A DNA stretch of 64,000 bases from Phycisphaerales bacterium (GCA_020853975.1 JADYXW010000090.1:26780-90779); one strand, 5' to 3'; shown: positions 1-8,784, counted from the first letter of the stretch. Numbers and translations are program-made. The notes: a model not told the origin generated them from the sequence alone.

Positions 1-1881
1 CAGCACGGGGGGCTGGTGCGGTTTGACCGGCGCAGCGGCGAGGCGATCGACATCAAGCCCCGCGAGCGTGAGGGCGACGAGCCGAACGTGTGGAACTGGG
101 ACAGCCCGCTCTTGATCAGCCCGCACGACCCGGCGAGGCTGTACTTCGCGGGGAGGAAGCTCTTCCGGAGCGACGACCGCGGGAACTCGTGGCGGGCGGT
201 CTCTCCACAGTTGCACCGCGGGCTCGACCGAAACACGCTGGAGGTGATGGGGAAGGTGCAGACGCCCGAGGCGACGGCGAAGCACATGTCTACGTCGATC
301 TATGGCAACTGCGTGGCGCTGAGCGAATCACCCCGCGTCGAGGGGCTGCTCTACGTCGGGACCGACGACGGGCTGGTGCAGGTGAGCGAGAACGGCGGGG
401 AGTCATGGCGGAGGATCGAGAACTTCCCGGTGGTGCCCGAGCGGACCTACGTGAGCTGCCTGACCGCCTCGCCGATCTCGCCCGACACGGTCTTTGCGAC
501 GTTCGACAACCACAAGATGGGCGACTTCAAGCCCTATGTCCTGCGGAGCGATGACCGGGGCGTGACGTGGAAGCCGATCACAGGGGACCTGCCCGAGCGG
601 AACACGTGCTACAGCATCCGGCAGGACCCGGTGAAGGCCGAGATGCTCTTCGTGGGGACCGAGTACGGCGCGTTCGTGACGCTGGACGGCGGTGAGAAGT
701 GGTGGAAGGTGCCCGGTCTGCCCACCATCAGCGTGAAGGATGTCGAGCTGCAGACGCGCGAGTGCGACCTGGTGCTCGGAACGTTCGGGCGGGGGGTCTA
801 CATCGCGGAGAACTACGCGCCGCTGCGGGAGCTGAGCGAGGAGCTGCTGGCGGAGGAGGCGCACCTGTTCGCGGCCCGGGACGCCGTGAGTTATGTGCCC
901 TGGGCGAGATTGGGGAGCGCGAAGGGCTGTCAGGGGTCGGCGTATTACGCGGCGGCGAACCCGCCCGTGGCGGCGACATTTACGTACTACCTCAAGGAGG
1001 GGCTCAAGGGCCGCAAGCAGCAGAGGAAGGACGACAAGGACCGCGACCTCAAGGCGAACTATCCGTCGATCGAGGAACTGCGGGCGGAGGACCGGGAGCT
1101 GGAGCCCAAGGTCTTCATGGAGGTGCGGGACGCGGAGGGCGGGCTGGTGACGGCCTTTGGCGTGGGCTCGGGGGCGGGGCTGCAGCGGGCGACCTGGAAC
1201 CTCAGGTACCCGTCCGCCAGGCCGGCGAGCAGCGGCGACCTGCCCGACGGCATGGCGGGGGCCGGGCCCCTGGCCCCGGCGGGGGACTACAGCGTGACGC
1301 TGCTCAGGCGCGTGGAGGGCGTGAACACCGTCATCGCCGCGCCGGTGCCGTTCCGCGTGAAGACGCTGGACCGCGCGGCGTTTGCGGCGAGGGGAGAGGC
1401 GGCGGCGGAAAAGTTCGCCTATCAGCGCGAAGTGCAGGGGCTGCAGCGAGCGGTCGAGGCGGCGGCGATGTTCGTGGGCGAGGTACAGGAGCGCATCGGC
1501 CACATCCGACGTGCGCTGGCGACCACGCCCGGCCTCGCGCACGACTGGTCGGCGGATATCGAGAGACTGCGCCTGGCGGCGGAAGATGCGAGGATCGCGC
1601 TGCGGGGCGACCCGGTGCTCGCGAAGCGTGCCGAGCCCGAGCCGCCATCGATCGCGGAGCGCGTGTCCATCGCGCTGGATGAAACACTGGGCAATACTCA
1701 GCCCCCTACCGGGACGATGCGCGAGCAGCACACCATCGCGAAGAAGGAGTTTGAGGGGGTGATGGAGCAGCTCGCCGTGCTGCGGGACGACCTGAAGACC
1801 CTCGAGGCGGGGCTGGACGCGGCGGGGGCCCCACCCACGCCCGGGAGGTTCCCGGTGTGGCCGGTGGCCTCCGGAAAGTAG
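1..1881 (+). CDS. Asp-box (BNR/VPS10-like) beta-propeller protein, 5' truncated
   Basis: The frame is open from the first base, so the start lies outside the window; 626 C-terminal residues are present. Four Asp-box signatures (S-x-D-x-G-x-[TS]-W) are visible: SDDRGNSWRAV, SENGGESWRRI, SDDRGVTWKPI and TLDGGEKWWKV. This is typical of sortilin/VPS10-like 'glycosyl hydrolase' propellers. After the propeller comes a lysine-rich linker and a beta-sandwich-like stretch (EVRDAEGGLVTAF ... RATWNLRYP ... LAPAGDYSVTLL) resembling the FlgD/Ig-like tail of these large exported proteins, then a helical C-terminus. No catalytic function can be assigned from this fragment; the family is mostly uncharacterised and some members bind or recycle cell-surface proteins. 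Base use matches the neighbouring genes. Confidence 0.8.
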   Translation, partial: QHGGLVRFDRRSGEAIDIKPREREGDEPNVWNWDSPLLISPHDPARLYFAGRKLFRSDDRGNSWRAVSPQLHRGLDRNTLEVMGKVQTPEATAKHMSTSIYGNCVALSESPRVEGLLYVGTDDGLVQVSENGGESWRRIENFPVVPERTYVSCLTASPISPDTVFATFDNHKMGDFKPYVLRSDDRGVTWKPITGDLPERNTCYSIRQDPVKAEMLFVGTEYGAFVTLDGGEKWWKVPGLPTISVKDVELQTRECDLVLGTFGRGVYIAENYAPLRELSEELLAEEAHLFAARDAVSYVPWARLGSAKGCQGSAYYAAANPPVAATFTYYLKEGLKGRKQQRKDDKDRDLKANYPSIEELRAEDRELEPKVFMEVRDAEGGLVTAFGVGSGAGLQRATWNLRYPSARPASSGDLPDGMAGAGPLAPAGDYSVTLLRRVEGVNTVIAAPVPFRVKTLDRAAFAARGEAAAEKFAYQREVQGLQRAVEAAAMFVGEVQERIGHIRRALATTPGLAHDWSADIERLRLAAEDARIALRGDPVLAKRAEPEPPSIAERVSIALDETLGNTQPPTGTMREQHTIAKKEFEGVMEQLAVLRDDLKTLEAGLDAAGAPPTPGRFPVWPVASGK

Positions 1882-1912
1882 CGCGTGGGCGACCGAGAAG
1901 CGGGCACTGGAC

Positions 1913-1938
1913 AAAAAAGGCCCCGCCGATGCGGGGCC
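1913..1938 (-). terminator. Rho-independent terminator of the CvpA-like gene
   Basis: A perfect hairpin GGCCCCGC-CGAT-GCGGGGCC is preceded on the plus strand by six A residues, so on the minus strand the stem is followed by a T run. It lies just past the stop of the minus-strand gene ending at 1990. Confidence 0.8.
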
Positions 1939-1989
1939 CTGGTGCGGGGCTGGACGGGTTGCGGAGCGCCGCGGTCCGGGCCGCTCGGG

Positions 1990-3765
1990 TCAGTTGGTGC
2001 GCTGCGTCACGTCGCAGGGGATGGGCGGGTTGAAGTCGTACATGACCTTCTGGCCCTTGTTGAAGGACTTGATGCTGCGGCCGAAGCTCACCTGGAAGAT
2101 GAGGATGAGGCGTTGCTGCGGGCGGCTGCGGCTGAGGTTGGGCATCTCGCTCATGGCGCGGATGGGACGGGCGGGGTCGAACCGCAGCTTGTACATCGTC
2201 TCGTCCTCGTAGATGTAGCCCACTGGCTCGTAGGTCTCACCCTGGGTGTCGACAAGCAGGGGCGGGAGGATGGCCTCCGCGGCGTCGAGCGTTCGGCCCA
2301 GCAGGCTGACGCGGCTGGTGCTGTCCACGCGGATCTGGACCATCACCCGGTCGCTGCTGGCGGCGAACTGGGTGATGCGGAGCTTGCGTTCCGTCACGTT
2401 CTGCCACTTGCGAGCCTCTTCGACAGTTGCGGTGAGCTCTCCGGAGACCACGTGCCACTGGCTGCCCTCGCCGAGCTGAAGGGTGCCGTGCTGGCCCTCC
2501 TGCAGGTTGTACATCGGGATGGCGTTGGAGACGCTGACATCGGGGATCTGCACGGGCTGGCCTGGGCGGGCCTGGGTCTGGACCGTGGTGTCGTTGCCGG
2601 TGGTGCCGGTGGGGAGCGCGGCAGGGTTGCCCACGCCCATGGCGGCGAGGCCGCCCGCGTCACGCTCGCGGAAGGTGGCGAAGGTCTTGGAGGCGGGCGT
2701 CGTGAGCTCGAGGCGAGCACCCTTGACGTAGACCGCGACGGGGTTGAAGCCGCTGCGGCAGGGGAACTCGAAGGCCATGGTGGCCTCGGAAGCGGATCCG
2801 ATGGAGGCGATGAAGGTGCCGCCGGAGTCGAAGCGGAAGCGGGCGGCGCCGGGCGTGGCGGGGTCGGCCTGAGTGGTGACGGCAAAGGGGAAGGAGATAT
2901 CCCGCTCGCCGGCGCTGTTCTCGGAGACCATCATGATCTGCGGGGCGCCGATGGCGACGCGGCCATCCTTTTCTCGGGCGGGCGCCTGGAACGTGATGAT
3001 GACACCCTCGATGCGCGTGTCGGGCGGGTACGCGTCGCCCTGGGGGTCCACGACGCTCTGGACGCCGTTGTTCCAGGTGTCCTTGAGGACCTCGGAGAAC
3101 TGGTGGCCCTCGCCGCCAACGACGAAGCGGCCCCGGAGCTCAAAGTCGCCCGGGCGGAAGGTGTTTCTGCCCGCGTTGTCGAAGGGGGAGATGCGCATAC
3201 CGCTGCCCATTTCATGGATGGCGGGGTGCCACTTGGCGAGGCTCTCGTCGGAGCGGAGGGCCCGCTCGGAGAGGTGGCCATAGAGGCGTGCGGTCATCTT
3301 GTCGAAGGGGACCCAGAGCGCGGAGTTGCGGACGACGCTGCCCGTGGGGGAGTAGTCGAACGACTGGGGGCCGACGAAATCGACGCGGAGGTATGAAAGG
3401 GAGATGACAGCGATGCCGACTGAGATGGCGCCGGACATAGCGCCGAGGAGTGCGCCGCCCGCGTAGTTGGCGCCGCCGCTGACGATGACGTTGGAACGGA
3501 GGACGCGGTCCGCGATGAAACGGAAGAGGACGAGGGAGACGGCGAAGGGAACGATGAGGGCGAGCCCCCAGGCGGAGCCGTCGATGAAGCCGACGCTGCT
3601 GGTGCCGCCAAGGATCGCGTAGCCCAGGGGCTCCCAGAGGGCGAAGGCGAAGGCTCCGGCGATGATGGTGCAGAGGAAGTGGATGAGGGCGGAGAAGAAG
3701 CCTCTGGTCAGCCAGATGTAGGCGATGAGGAAGACCAGAAAGATGGACACAGCGGAAAGGATCAT
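1990..3765 (-). CDS. CvpA-like membrane protein with a large extracytoplasmic domain
   Basis: The 591-residue protein opens with about four hydrophobic segments (residues 1-125), with small residues and a GFFSAL-type start typical of the CvpA (colicin V production) fold. A long soluble part of about 450 residues follows, which CvpA itself (about 160 residues) lacks. I recognise no domain in the soluble part; it is beta-rich with scattered charged loops. The ATG is supported by an AGGAG about 9 nt upstream, inside the 18-bp gap after the degenerate secretion-ATPase gene, so the two genes are probably one operon closed by the hairpin at 1913-1938. The CvpA resemblance says nothing about bacteriocins; it most likely marks a membrane anchor for an envelope process. 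Confidence 0.65.
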   Translation of the reverse strand: MILSAVSIFLVFLIAYIWLTRGFFSALIHFLCTIIAGAFAFALWEPLGYAILGGTSSVGFIDGSAWGLALIVPFAVSLVLFRFIADRVLRSNVIVSGGANYAGGALLGAMSGAISVGIAVISLSYLRVDFVGPQSFDYSPTGSVVRNSALWVPFDKMTARLYGHLSERALRSDESLAKWHPAIHEMGSGMRISPFDNAGRNTFRPGDFELRGRFVVGGEGHQFSEVLKDTWNNGVQSVVDPQGDAYPPDTRIEGVIITFQAPAREKDGRVAIGAPQIMMVSENSAGERDISFPFAVTTQADPATPGAARFRFDSGGTFIASIGSASEATMAFEFPCRSGFNPVAVYVKGARLELTTPASKTFATFRERDAGGLAAMGVGNPAALPTGTTGNDTTVQTQARPGQPVQIPDVSVSNAIPMYNLQEGQHGTLQLGEGSQWHVVSGELTATVEEARKWQNVTERKLRITQFAASSDRVMVQIRVDSTSRVSLLGRTLDAAEAILPPLLVDTQGETYEPVGYIYEDETMYKLRFDPARPIRAMSEMPNLSRSRPQQRLILIFQVSFGRSIKSFNKGQKVMYDFNPPIPCDVTQRTN

Positions 3766-3783
3766 TGGGCCGGTCTCCTGGAG

Positions 3784-5712
3784 TTAGGCCTTCTGCTCGG
3801 TGGTGGCGGGCTTGGCGGGGGCGGGCGTGGAGGCTGGCTTGGCCTGCTCCTGCTCGGTGGTGACGCGGACGAGTTCCTCGATGCTGGTGGTGCCATCGAG
3901 GGCCTTGCGGAGCGCGGCCTGCTGGATGTCGGGGAGCTGCTTCTTTCGGAACTCCTGGCGGAGGCCCTGGAGGTTCCCGGCCTTGATGAGCGCTCGCTCG
4001 GCGTCGCCGATGGGGTAGACCTCGAAGCAGCCCTCGAGGCCGACGAAGCCGATGCCGCCGCAGGCCGGGCAGGTCTCGGGCTTGTTCTTGACGAGGACCT
4101 GGCCACCCTTCTTGAAGAGCTGCTTGATCTTGTCCGGCGGGAGGCCGAACTTCTTAAGCATGTCGGGGGAGGGCTGGTAGGCGACGCGGCAGTTGGTGCA
4201 GAGCTTGCGGATGAGCCTCTGGGCGACGGCGCCGCGAAGGTTCTTGACCGCGGCCTCCGGATCGCCCGCGAGCTTGTACCACTGGGCGATGGCCTGGAGC
4301 GCACCCTCCGCCTTCAGGCAGGCGTAGACGCGGGTGCGTTCCGCGTCGGCACGGCAGATTTCCTTGGCCGTGTTCGTGTCGGGGACCTCCGCCACTCCCA
4401 GCACGTTGGGGTCACGGCGGAGCATCGAGCGGACGGTGGTGGAGAACTCCGCGCCGTCGGCGAAGGGATCGAAGATGTTCTGGCGGACGCCCTCGATGCT
4501 GTCCTGCACATCGATCTCGACGGTCTGGACGTTGCTGGTGTAGGCGTCGTGCATCTTGACGACGGTGTAGAGCGTGGTGGTACGGCCCTGGTCCGGCGGG
4601 GCGGCGAGGAGGACCAGGCCCTTGCCGTCCTCCACGAGGGCCCGCATCTCCTTGGCCTGGGGCTCGAGGAGGCCGAGGCCGTCGAACTTGCGGCGAACAG
4701 CGCCTTCGGGGTCAAAGAGCATGGTGGCGCGGAGGCCGCCCTGGGCGCCGATCGCGGAGACGCGGATCTTGGATCGCTGGGTGCCGCGCTCGATGATGAC
4801 GTCGGCGGACTGCTTCTTGCGACGCTCGGCGAGGTCGAGCTTGGCGGCGCCGCGCCAGAAGTCGATGACCTTGGCGGCTTCGGGGCCGGCCATGACGCCC
4901 GGGGGCGGCGGGGGCGGCACGCCATCCTTCGGTGGGACGGGGTCGTGCAGGACCGCGGGGACGCGCACGCCGTCCACGAGGAACGTGACGCGGTAGGTGT
5001 TGCCCGCGGGGTCGAAATCGATCTGGCTTGCCCGAGAAGCCTGGGCGCGGAGGACGACGTTTTCCGCGGCGACGCGGAGGTCGTATTCGGGGGTGCCGGC
5101 GTCGGGAACCGCGACGAGGGACTTGTCCGGCCCCCGGACCGCGAGCTCGGACTTGCCCGCAACCGCCTTGGCCTTGGGGTCCTTGGCCTTGGCCTGGTAG
5201 AAGAGCGTTGAGAACTTGAGGCGGAAGTTGTCGGGGACGCGGTCGTCCTTGTTCACGATGTTCATGAACACCGCGACGTCGGCGAAGAGGATGACGATCA
5301 TGACACCGAAGCCGGCCCAGAACGCGGCCTCGGACTTCATGGGCATGGAGACGGCGGCGAGGATCGCGACCACGCCGACCACCAGGTGAACGGTGCCCCA
5401 CTGCTCCCGGGGAAGGTGGAAGCGGGCGCAGTGCTTGTCGAAGTTCTTGGAGATCAGCCAGGCCCAGGGGAGGAAGGGGATGAGCAGCAGCACGGGCTTC
5501 CACCACGCCACGAGGACGTGGGCGGTCGCGGCCAGGGTGAGATCGATCGGCAAGTGGCTTTGCACTGGGGGCACCTGGAGAACATTGGCGGGCAGCCCGC
5601 CTGGGTTACCGACAACCACGCCGCCCGGATGCACCGCAGCCGGGCTGGTCGGCGGGTTTTCGACCTGAGGGGTACAGGATATCAGAGTCGGGCGTTCCCG
5701 TCCCGTCACCAT
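3784..5712 (-). CDS. Membrane-anchored GspE/PilB-like protein with degenerate ATPase motifs
   Basis: The overall order matches GspE/PilB secretion/pilus ATPases: an N-terminal beta-rich domain, a nucleotide-binding domain, and the C-terminal four-cysteine zinc motif (CTNC ... CPAC, about residues 505-551). The nucleotide-binding residues are not conserved. The Walker A region reads PPDQGRTTT instead of GPTGSGKTT (Lys replaced by Arg). The Walker B/GEIRD region reads VAEVPD. The Asp box (VEDPVE) reads IDVQDS. The His box (STLHTND) reads ACLKAEG. Three hydrophobic segments (about residues 66-88, 106-125 and 129-152) precede the fold, unlike cytosolic PilB/GspE. The start is uncertain: no Shine-Dalgarno is visible, the frame could extend to a GTG at 5775 inside the neighbour's terminator, and I chose the ATG at 5712. 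Probably an inactive scaffold or pseudoenzyme rather than a pilus motor. Confidence 0.7.
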   Translation of the reverse strand: MVTGRERPTLISCTPQVENPPTSPAAVHPGGVVVGNPGGLPANVLQVPPVQSHLPIDLTLAATAHVLVAWWKPVLLLIPFLPWAWLISKNFDKHCARFHLPREQWGTVHLVVGVVAILAAVSMPMKSEAAFWAGFGVMIVILFADVAVFMNIVNKDDRVPDNFRLKFSTLFYQAKAKDPKAKAVAGKSELAVRGPDKSLVAVPDAGTPEYDLRVAAENVVLRAQASRASQIDFDPAGNTYRVTFLVDGVRVPAVLHDPVPPKDGVPPPPPPGVMAGPEAAKVIDFWRGAAKLDLAERRKKQSADVIIERGTQRSKIRVSAIGAQGGLRATMLFDPEGAVRRKFDGLGLLEPQAKEMRALVEDGKGLVLLAAPPDQGRTTTLYTVVKMHDAYTSNVQTVEIDVQDSIEGVRQNIFDPFADGAEFSTTVRSMLRRDPNVLGVAEVPDTNTAKEICRADAERTRVYACLKAEGALQAIAQWYKLAGDPEAAVKNLRGAVAQRLIRKLCTNCRVAYQPSPDMLKKFGLPPDKIKQLFKKGGQVLVKNKPETCPACGGIGFVGLEGCFEVYPIGDAERALIKAGNLQGLRQEFRKKQLPDIQQAALRKALDGTTSIEELVRVTTEQEQAKPASTPAPAKPATTEQKA

Positions 5713-5767
5713 ACGCGCTGGGGGAGGGGGCGTTTCAGGTGCGGGGGCTGTCCGGGCCCGGACCTGC

Positions 5768-5801
5768 AAAAACACCGGACCCCTCCCAGCGTTGGGAGGG
5801 G
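5768..5801 (-). terminator. Rho-independent terminator of the DUF1579-like gene
   Basis: A 9-bp stem (5780-5788 with 5793-5801, CCCCTCCCA/TGGGAGGGG) has AAAAA at 5768-5772, which becomes a T run after the stem on the minus strand. It follows the gene ending at 5832. Confidence 0.7.
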
Positions 5802-5831
5802 CCCAGCGTCATGGGGCTGTGAATGAGCGCG

Positions 5832-6521
5832 TCAATCGGTCGGAGGGACCGAGACCGTGATGTCCGCGGGCTCGCCCACCGCTGCCAATAGCACGGGGCT
5901 CTGCATGAGTTCAGAGGCGGAGGACAGGCGGCCCTGCGGGAGGCGCGAGAGGTCGAGGGACATCATGAGGGAGCGGGTGCCGTCCGGGGAGAGGAGGGCC
6001 CACTCGATGACGACGTGGTCGTTGTCGAGGACTCGAACGAGGTGCTGCATGGGCACGGGCTTGACGCCCGCGGGGGAGAGGGTGCCTCGGAACGAAAGGG
6101 ACTTTGAGGCGGGGTCGGAATCGAGGGAGGACTCCGCGGGGGCGTTAAGGGCGGTGGTGAAGCTGCGCATCTCAACGGCGCCGCTCCTGGGGTTGGAGCG
6201 GAGCCGGATCAGGCCCTCGAAGGGCTCGCCCCGCTCGAAGCCATCGAACGCGGCGAGGATGGAGCCGTCGGGCTGGGACCGGATGGACATGGAGGCGATG
6301 GAGCTTGACGCGCCGTCGGCGTGCTTGAGCGTGACGGCGCCGTCCCACTCGCCCTGGAGGCCGGAGAGCGCGGCGGGGAGCTTGGGCTGGCTCGGGGCTG
6401 GGGCCGCGGGCTGGGAGTTCTGGTCGGACGGCTGGGCCGGGGGCTCGCAGGCGCTGGCGTGACCGGCGGCGAGCACGAGAAGCGAAGCGGCGCACGCCGC
6501 GGCTTTGGAGAATATGTGCAT
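5832..6521 (-). CDS. Exported DUF1579-like protein
   Basis: The 229-residue protein begins with a clear signal peptide (MHIFSKAAACAASLLVLAAG, cleavage near HASA-C). A proline/glutamine-rich linker follows, then one domain opening LSGLQGEWDGAVTLK. The 'L-x-G-x-W-x-G' opening and alternating beta strands resemble DUF1579-type lipocalin-like domains common in planctomycete exported proteins. The ATG at 6521 is chosen over longer in-frame options because it carries AGGGAGGA at good spacing and starts the signal peptide directly. A cysteine follows the Ala cleavage zone (SAC), so lipidation is conceivable, though the lipobox is poor. No enzymatic role can be inferred. Confidence 0.6.
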   Translation of the reverse strand: MHIFSKAAACAASLLVLAAGHASACEPPAQPSDQNSQPAAPAPSQPKLPAALSGLQGEWDGAVTLKHADGASSSIASMSIRSQPDGSILAAFDGFERGEPFEGLIRLRSNPRSGAVEMRSFTTALNAPAESSLDSDPASKSLSFRGTLSPAGVKPVPMQHLVRVLDNDHVVIEWALLSPDGTRSLMMSLDLSRLPQGRLSSASELMQSPVLLAAVGEPADITVSVPPTD

Positions 6522-6712
6522 GCTGATTCCTCCCTCACCCTGGGACCCTCTCGGGCCCGGCCCTCCACGCACCGAGTAGAGATCGGATGCCCGGGACACT
6601 CGCCTGAGGGCGGGCGAGGCAAAGGGCATGGGGGCGGGACGGCGCAACCCCGGAGGCAGGCGTTGGCGGCAGACTCGGAGGAGTCATAATGCCGGCCCGC
6701 GCGGCTCGGCAC

Positions 6713-6718
6713 TACTCT
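6713..6718 (+). promoter_or_regulatory. -10-like TACTCT, leaderless start of the MazG-like gene
   Basis: TACTCT lies 5 nt before the ATG at 6724 with no Shine-Dalgarno, so the predicted transcript would begin at or next to the start codon. One of a set of such sites in the window. Confidence 0.5.
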
Positions 6719-6723
6719 CGTGC

Positions 6724-7023
6724 ATGGCACTGACAGTCGGCGCATTTCAGAAGATCATCAGGGACCGGTATTACGCGACGGATTCCGCCCGCGGGACGCC
6801 CGGGACCTTCATGTGGCTCATGGAAGAGGTGGGAGAGCTCGCGACGGCGCTGCAGAACAACGCGCCCGGAAAGAAGCCCACTCTCGACGAGCGTGCAAAC
6901 CTGGATGAGGAGTTCGCCGACGTGATCGCCTGGCTCACGACGCTGGCGAACATCAACGGCGTGGACCTGGAGGTCGCGCTGCGGAAGTACACCGAGGGCG
7001 GCGTCGAGGGAGTTAAGGACTGA
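6724..7023 (+). CDS. MazG-like nucleotide pyrophosphohydrolase
   Basis: The 99-residue all-alpha protein has the MazG metal-binding pattern: EEVGEL (ExxE type) in helix 1 and DEEFADVIAWL (ExxD type) further on. The family hydrolyses (d)NTPs to the monophosphate plus pyrophosphate, either cleaning the nucleotide pool or acting on a specific nucleotide. The length fits the single-domain MazG-like class rather than two-domain E. coli MazG. It stands alone between divergent and convergent minus-strand genes, and its ATG sits 5 nt after a TACTCT hexamer without a ribosome binding site. The substrate cannot be told from sequence. Confidence 0.8.
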   Translation: MALTVGAFQKIIRDRYYATDSARGTPGTFMWLMEEVGELATALQNNAPGKKPTLDERANLDEEFADVIAWLTTLANINGVDLEVALRKYTEGGVEGVKD

Positions 7024-7035
7024 GGGGTTGGCGCG

Positions 7036-7266
7036 TCAGCGCGAGGGGCCGGGGATGTGGCCGCCGGCACGGGGATGGGTGCCGATGGGGATGGTGCCGT
7101 TGGGCGAGTGAGGCACCGGCGGGTCGGGGTCGGCGTAGGCCGTGCGGGGGACGCCCGTGACCATGCGAAGCTTGAACCAGATCAGCAGCGCGAAGCCGCC
7201 ACAGGCCACGGCGAACAGGCTGAGCTCTCGGCGGTGGCGCACCGGGGTCTTGTGTGCGGCGTTCAT
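7036..7266 (-). CDS. Small single-pass membrane protein of the pseudopilin operon
   Basis: This 76-residue frame has GGAG 7 nt before its ATG and lies 26 bp after the GspH-like pseudopilin. After a basic N-terminus (about 13 residues) there is one hydrophobic helix (LSLFAVACGGFALLIWFKL) and a proline-rich, probably periplasmic tail. No homologue is recognised. The ribosome binding site, operon position and clean bitopic topology are the reasons to call it real. It could be a minor assembly factor of the pseudopilus (compare the small bitopic GspC/GspM/GspN subunits), but that is inference only. Confidence 0.5.
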   Translation of the reverse strand: MNAAHKTPVRHRRELSLFAVACGGFALLIWFKLRMVTGVPRTAYADPDPPVPHSPNGTIPIGTHPRAGGHIPGPSR

Positions 7267-7292
7267 GGTGGCTCCGGGGGGGCGTCGCGGGA

Positions 7293-7844
7293 TCAGCCGG
7301 CCGGGGGGGTCTCGGGCGGGGGCGCGGTGAGCCGCTCGACGCGGACGCGGCCCGTGTATCCCTCGACGTGGATGCGGAAGGTCTGGTCGGACCCCATGAT
7401 GTCGATGTAGCCGTCGCTGGCGGGAACGCCGCTGCCCGGGTCGGTGACGGGCCCGCCAAGTTCGTCGAAGACGAGGCGGTTGTTCGGGAAGTTGATGGCG
7501 ACGATGGAGGTGTGGCCGAAGTCGTCGCCGTTGAGGACGCGGCGTTCGAGGGTGTTGAGTTCCTCGTCGATGGTGCTGCCGTTGACCTCGACGATGTTGT
7601 AGTAGGCCTCGCCCTCGTCGTTGTGAAAGACGATGGCGCGGCCCCGCTGAAGGGCGATGGCGTCGGACTGGGCGACGGTGAGGTCGGAGACGACGGATCG
7701 GACGGCGCCCTGGACGCGGAGGACGGCGGTGGACTGCATGTTCGGAATGACCATGGCCCCGGCGATGCCGAGGACGGTCACGACGATGAGCATCTCGATC
7801 AGGGTGTAGCCTGAGGCTGAGCGGGAGAGATTGGAACGACGCAT
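7293..7844 (-). CDS. Pseudopilin, GspH/minor type
   Basis: The 183-residue protein has a class III (type IV pilin-like) signal: basic leader MRRSNLSRSASG, cleavage site G|YTLIEM with the conserved Glu at +5, then about 20 hydrophobic residues. The C-terminal beta domain (DDFGHTSIVAINFPNNRLVF ... FRIHVEGYTGRVRVERL) resembles GspH/FimT-type minor pseudopilins. The ATG at 7844 has GGAGGGAG upstream and gives a normal leader length. It is the fourth gene of a minus-strand operon and would be processed by a prepilin peptidase not encoded in this window. Confidence 0.75.
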   Translation of the reverse strand: MRRSNLSRSASGYTLIEMLIVVTVLGIAGAMVIPNMQSTAVLRVQGAVRSVVSDLTVAQSDAIALQRGRAIVFHNDEGEAYYNIVEVNGSTIDEELNTLERRVLNGDDFGHTSIVAINFPNNRLVFDELGGPVTDPGSGVPASDGYIDIMGSDQTFRIHVEGYTGRVRVERLTAPPPETPPAG

Positions 7845-7885
7845 CAGACTCCCTCCGGACCACGCCGGCGCCGAGGCCCGCCCGG

Positions 7886-8215
7886 TCACTTGGCGGGCTT
7901 GTCGGCGGCCTGCTTCATGGCGGGCATGTCGGTGACCTTGACGTTGATGCCGCGTGTGAGCGCGGACTCGATGCGCTCCATGCGAGCAGAGAGGCCGCGG
8001 AGCTCCTGGATCATCTGCTTTCGCTGTTCGGCGGCGCTGATGCGTCCGCTGGGGTCGTCGGTGACGAGCTCGATGTCATCGGCGGGCTGGGCGTTGGCCC
8101 TGCCCAGCAGGTCGGAGGGGGTGGCAAGCCAGTTGAGGACCAGCACCCCGGCGATGACGGTGAGCACGGCGTTGGCATACAGGCGGGGGCTGGGGCGGCG
8201 GATGGTCGTGGGCAT
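7886..8215 (-). CDS. Small bitopic protein of the pseudopilin operon
   Basis: The 109-residue protein begins at an ATG preceded by AAGGAG. One hydrophobic segment (ANAVLTVIAGVLVLNWLATP, about residues 14-33) is followed by a soluble helical part with a short coiled-coil-like stretch (AAEQRKQMIQELRGLSARM) and a basic, lysine-ended tail. It lies between two pseudopilin genes with gaps of about 40-90 bp and intact ribosome binding sites, so it is probably co-transcribed with them. I recognise no family. The shape (short cytoplasmic end, one membrane helix, periplasmic coiled coil) is like GspM or PilO-type assembly proteins, but sequence similarity to them is not evident. Confidence 0.55.
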   Translation of the reverse strand: MPTTIRRPSPRLYANAVLTVIAGVLVLNWLATPSDLLGRANAQPADDIELVTDDPSGRISAAEQRKQMIQELRGLSARMERIESALTRGINVKVTDMPAMKQAADKPAK

Positions 8216-8308
8216 GGGTTGCTCCTTCACGGGATTCCATCGGCCTTCGGAGCCCCCCGGGTCAGGGCCGGCGAGCATTTGGCCCGGAAACAAGCGGTGT
8301 GGTGCGTG

Positions 8309-8749
8309 TCAGGGGCGGAGCAGGGGCTGGTCCTGGGAGTCAAAGCCGGCGGCCCAGACGTCGCCCGTGTTTGGGTCGTAGATCCAGCCCCGGGTGGCGT
8401 CGAAGGAGGAGTCGGCGGTGTTGCCGAGGACGATGACATCCGCGTTGGCGCCCCCGACCCACTGGTTATCCGGAGCGCCGCGGAGGTACTGGCCGCTGTT
8501 GCCAAGGAGCCCGCCCCATGTGCCGGAGCCGGCGGTGACGTCGGGGTAGACCCCGCCGTTCTTGAAGTAGTAGACGGCGATGGCCCTGCGGAGCTTGGCG
8601 AGCTGGTCGAAGGTTGCGGAGCTGGTGGCCTGCTGGGTGGCGCTGGCGAACTGGGGGACGACGATGGCGGCGAGGATCCCAAGGATGACCACGACGATGA
8701 GGATCTCGACGAGGGTGAAGGCCTGACGGAGGCCTCGCTGGGTACGCAT
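8309..8749 (-). CDS. Pseudopilin, GspG-like
   Basis: The 146-residue protein carries the pilin leader MRTQRGLRQA|FTLVEILIVV with Glu at +5 and a long hydrophobic helix ending IVVPQFASA. The residue before the cleavage site is Ala, not the usual Gly. The C-terminal part (YFKNGGVYPDVTAG ... GWIYDPNTGDVWAAG) matches the small beta domain of GspG-type major pseudopilins, whose 'W-x-Y-x-x-x-T-G' ending is typical in planctomycetes. The ATG at 8749 has AGGAGGTGG upstream. It is a paralogue of the next gene upstream (8849-9274). Confidence 0.8.
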   Translation of the reverse strand: MRTQRGLRQAFTLVEILIVVVILGILAAIVVPQFASATQQATSSATFDQLAKLRRAIAVYYFKNGGVYPDVTAGSGTWGGLLGNSGQYLRGAPDNQWVGGANADVIVLGNTADSSFDATRGWIYDPNTGDVWAAGFDSQDQPLLRP

Positions 8750-8784
8750 CACTCCACCTCCTGAGGGGCCACCGGTCCGCCCTG

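Noticed and set aside
1990..3765. Colicin V production locus
   Set aside because: The CvpA-like domain is a general membrane domain; no bacteriocin precursor or exporter is present.
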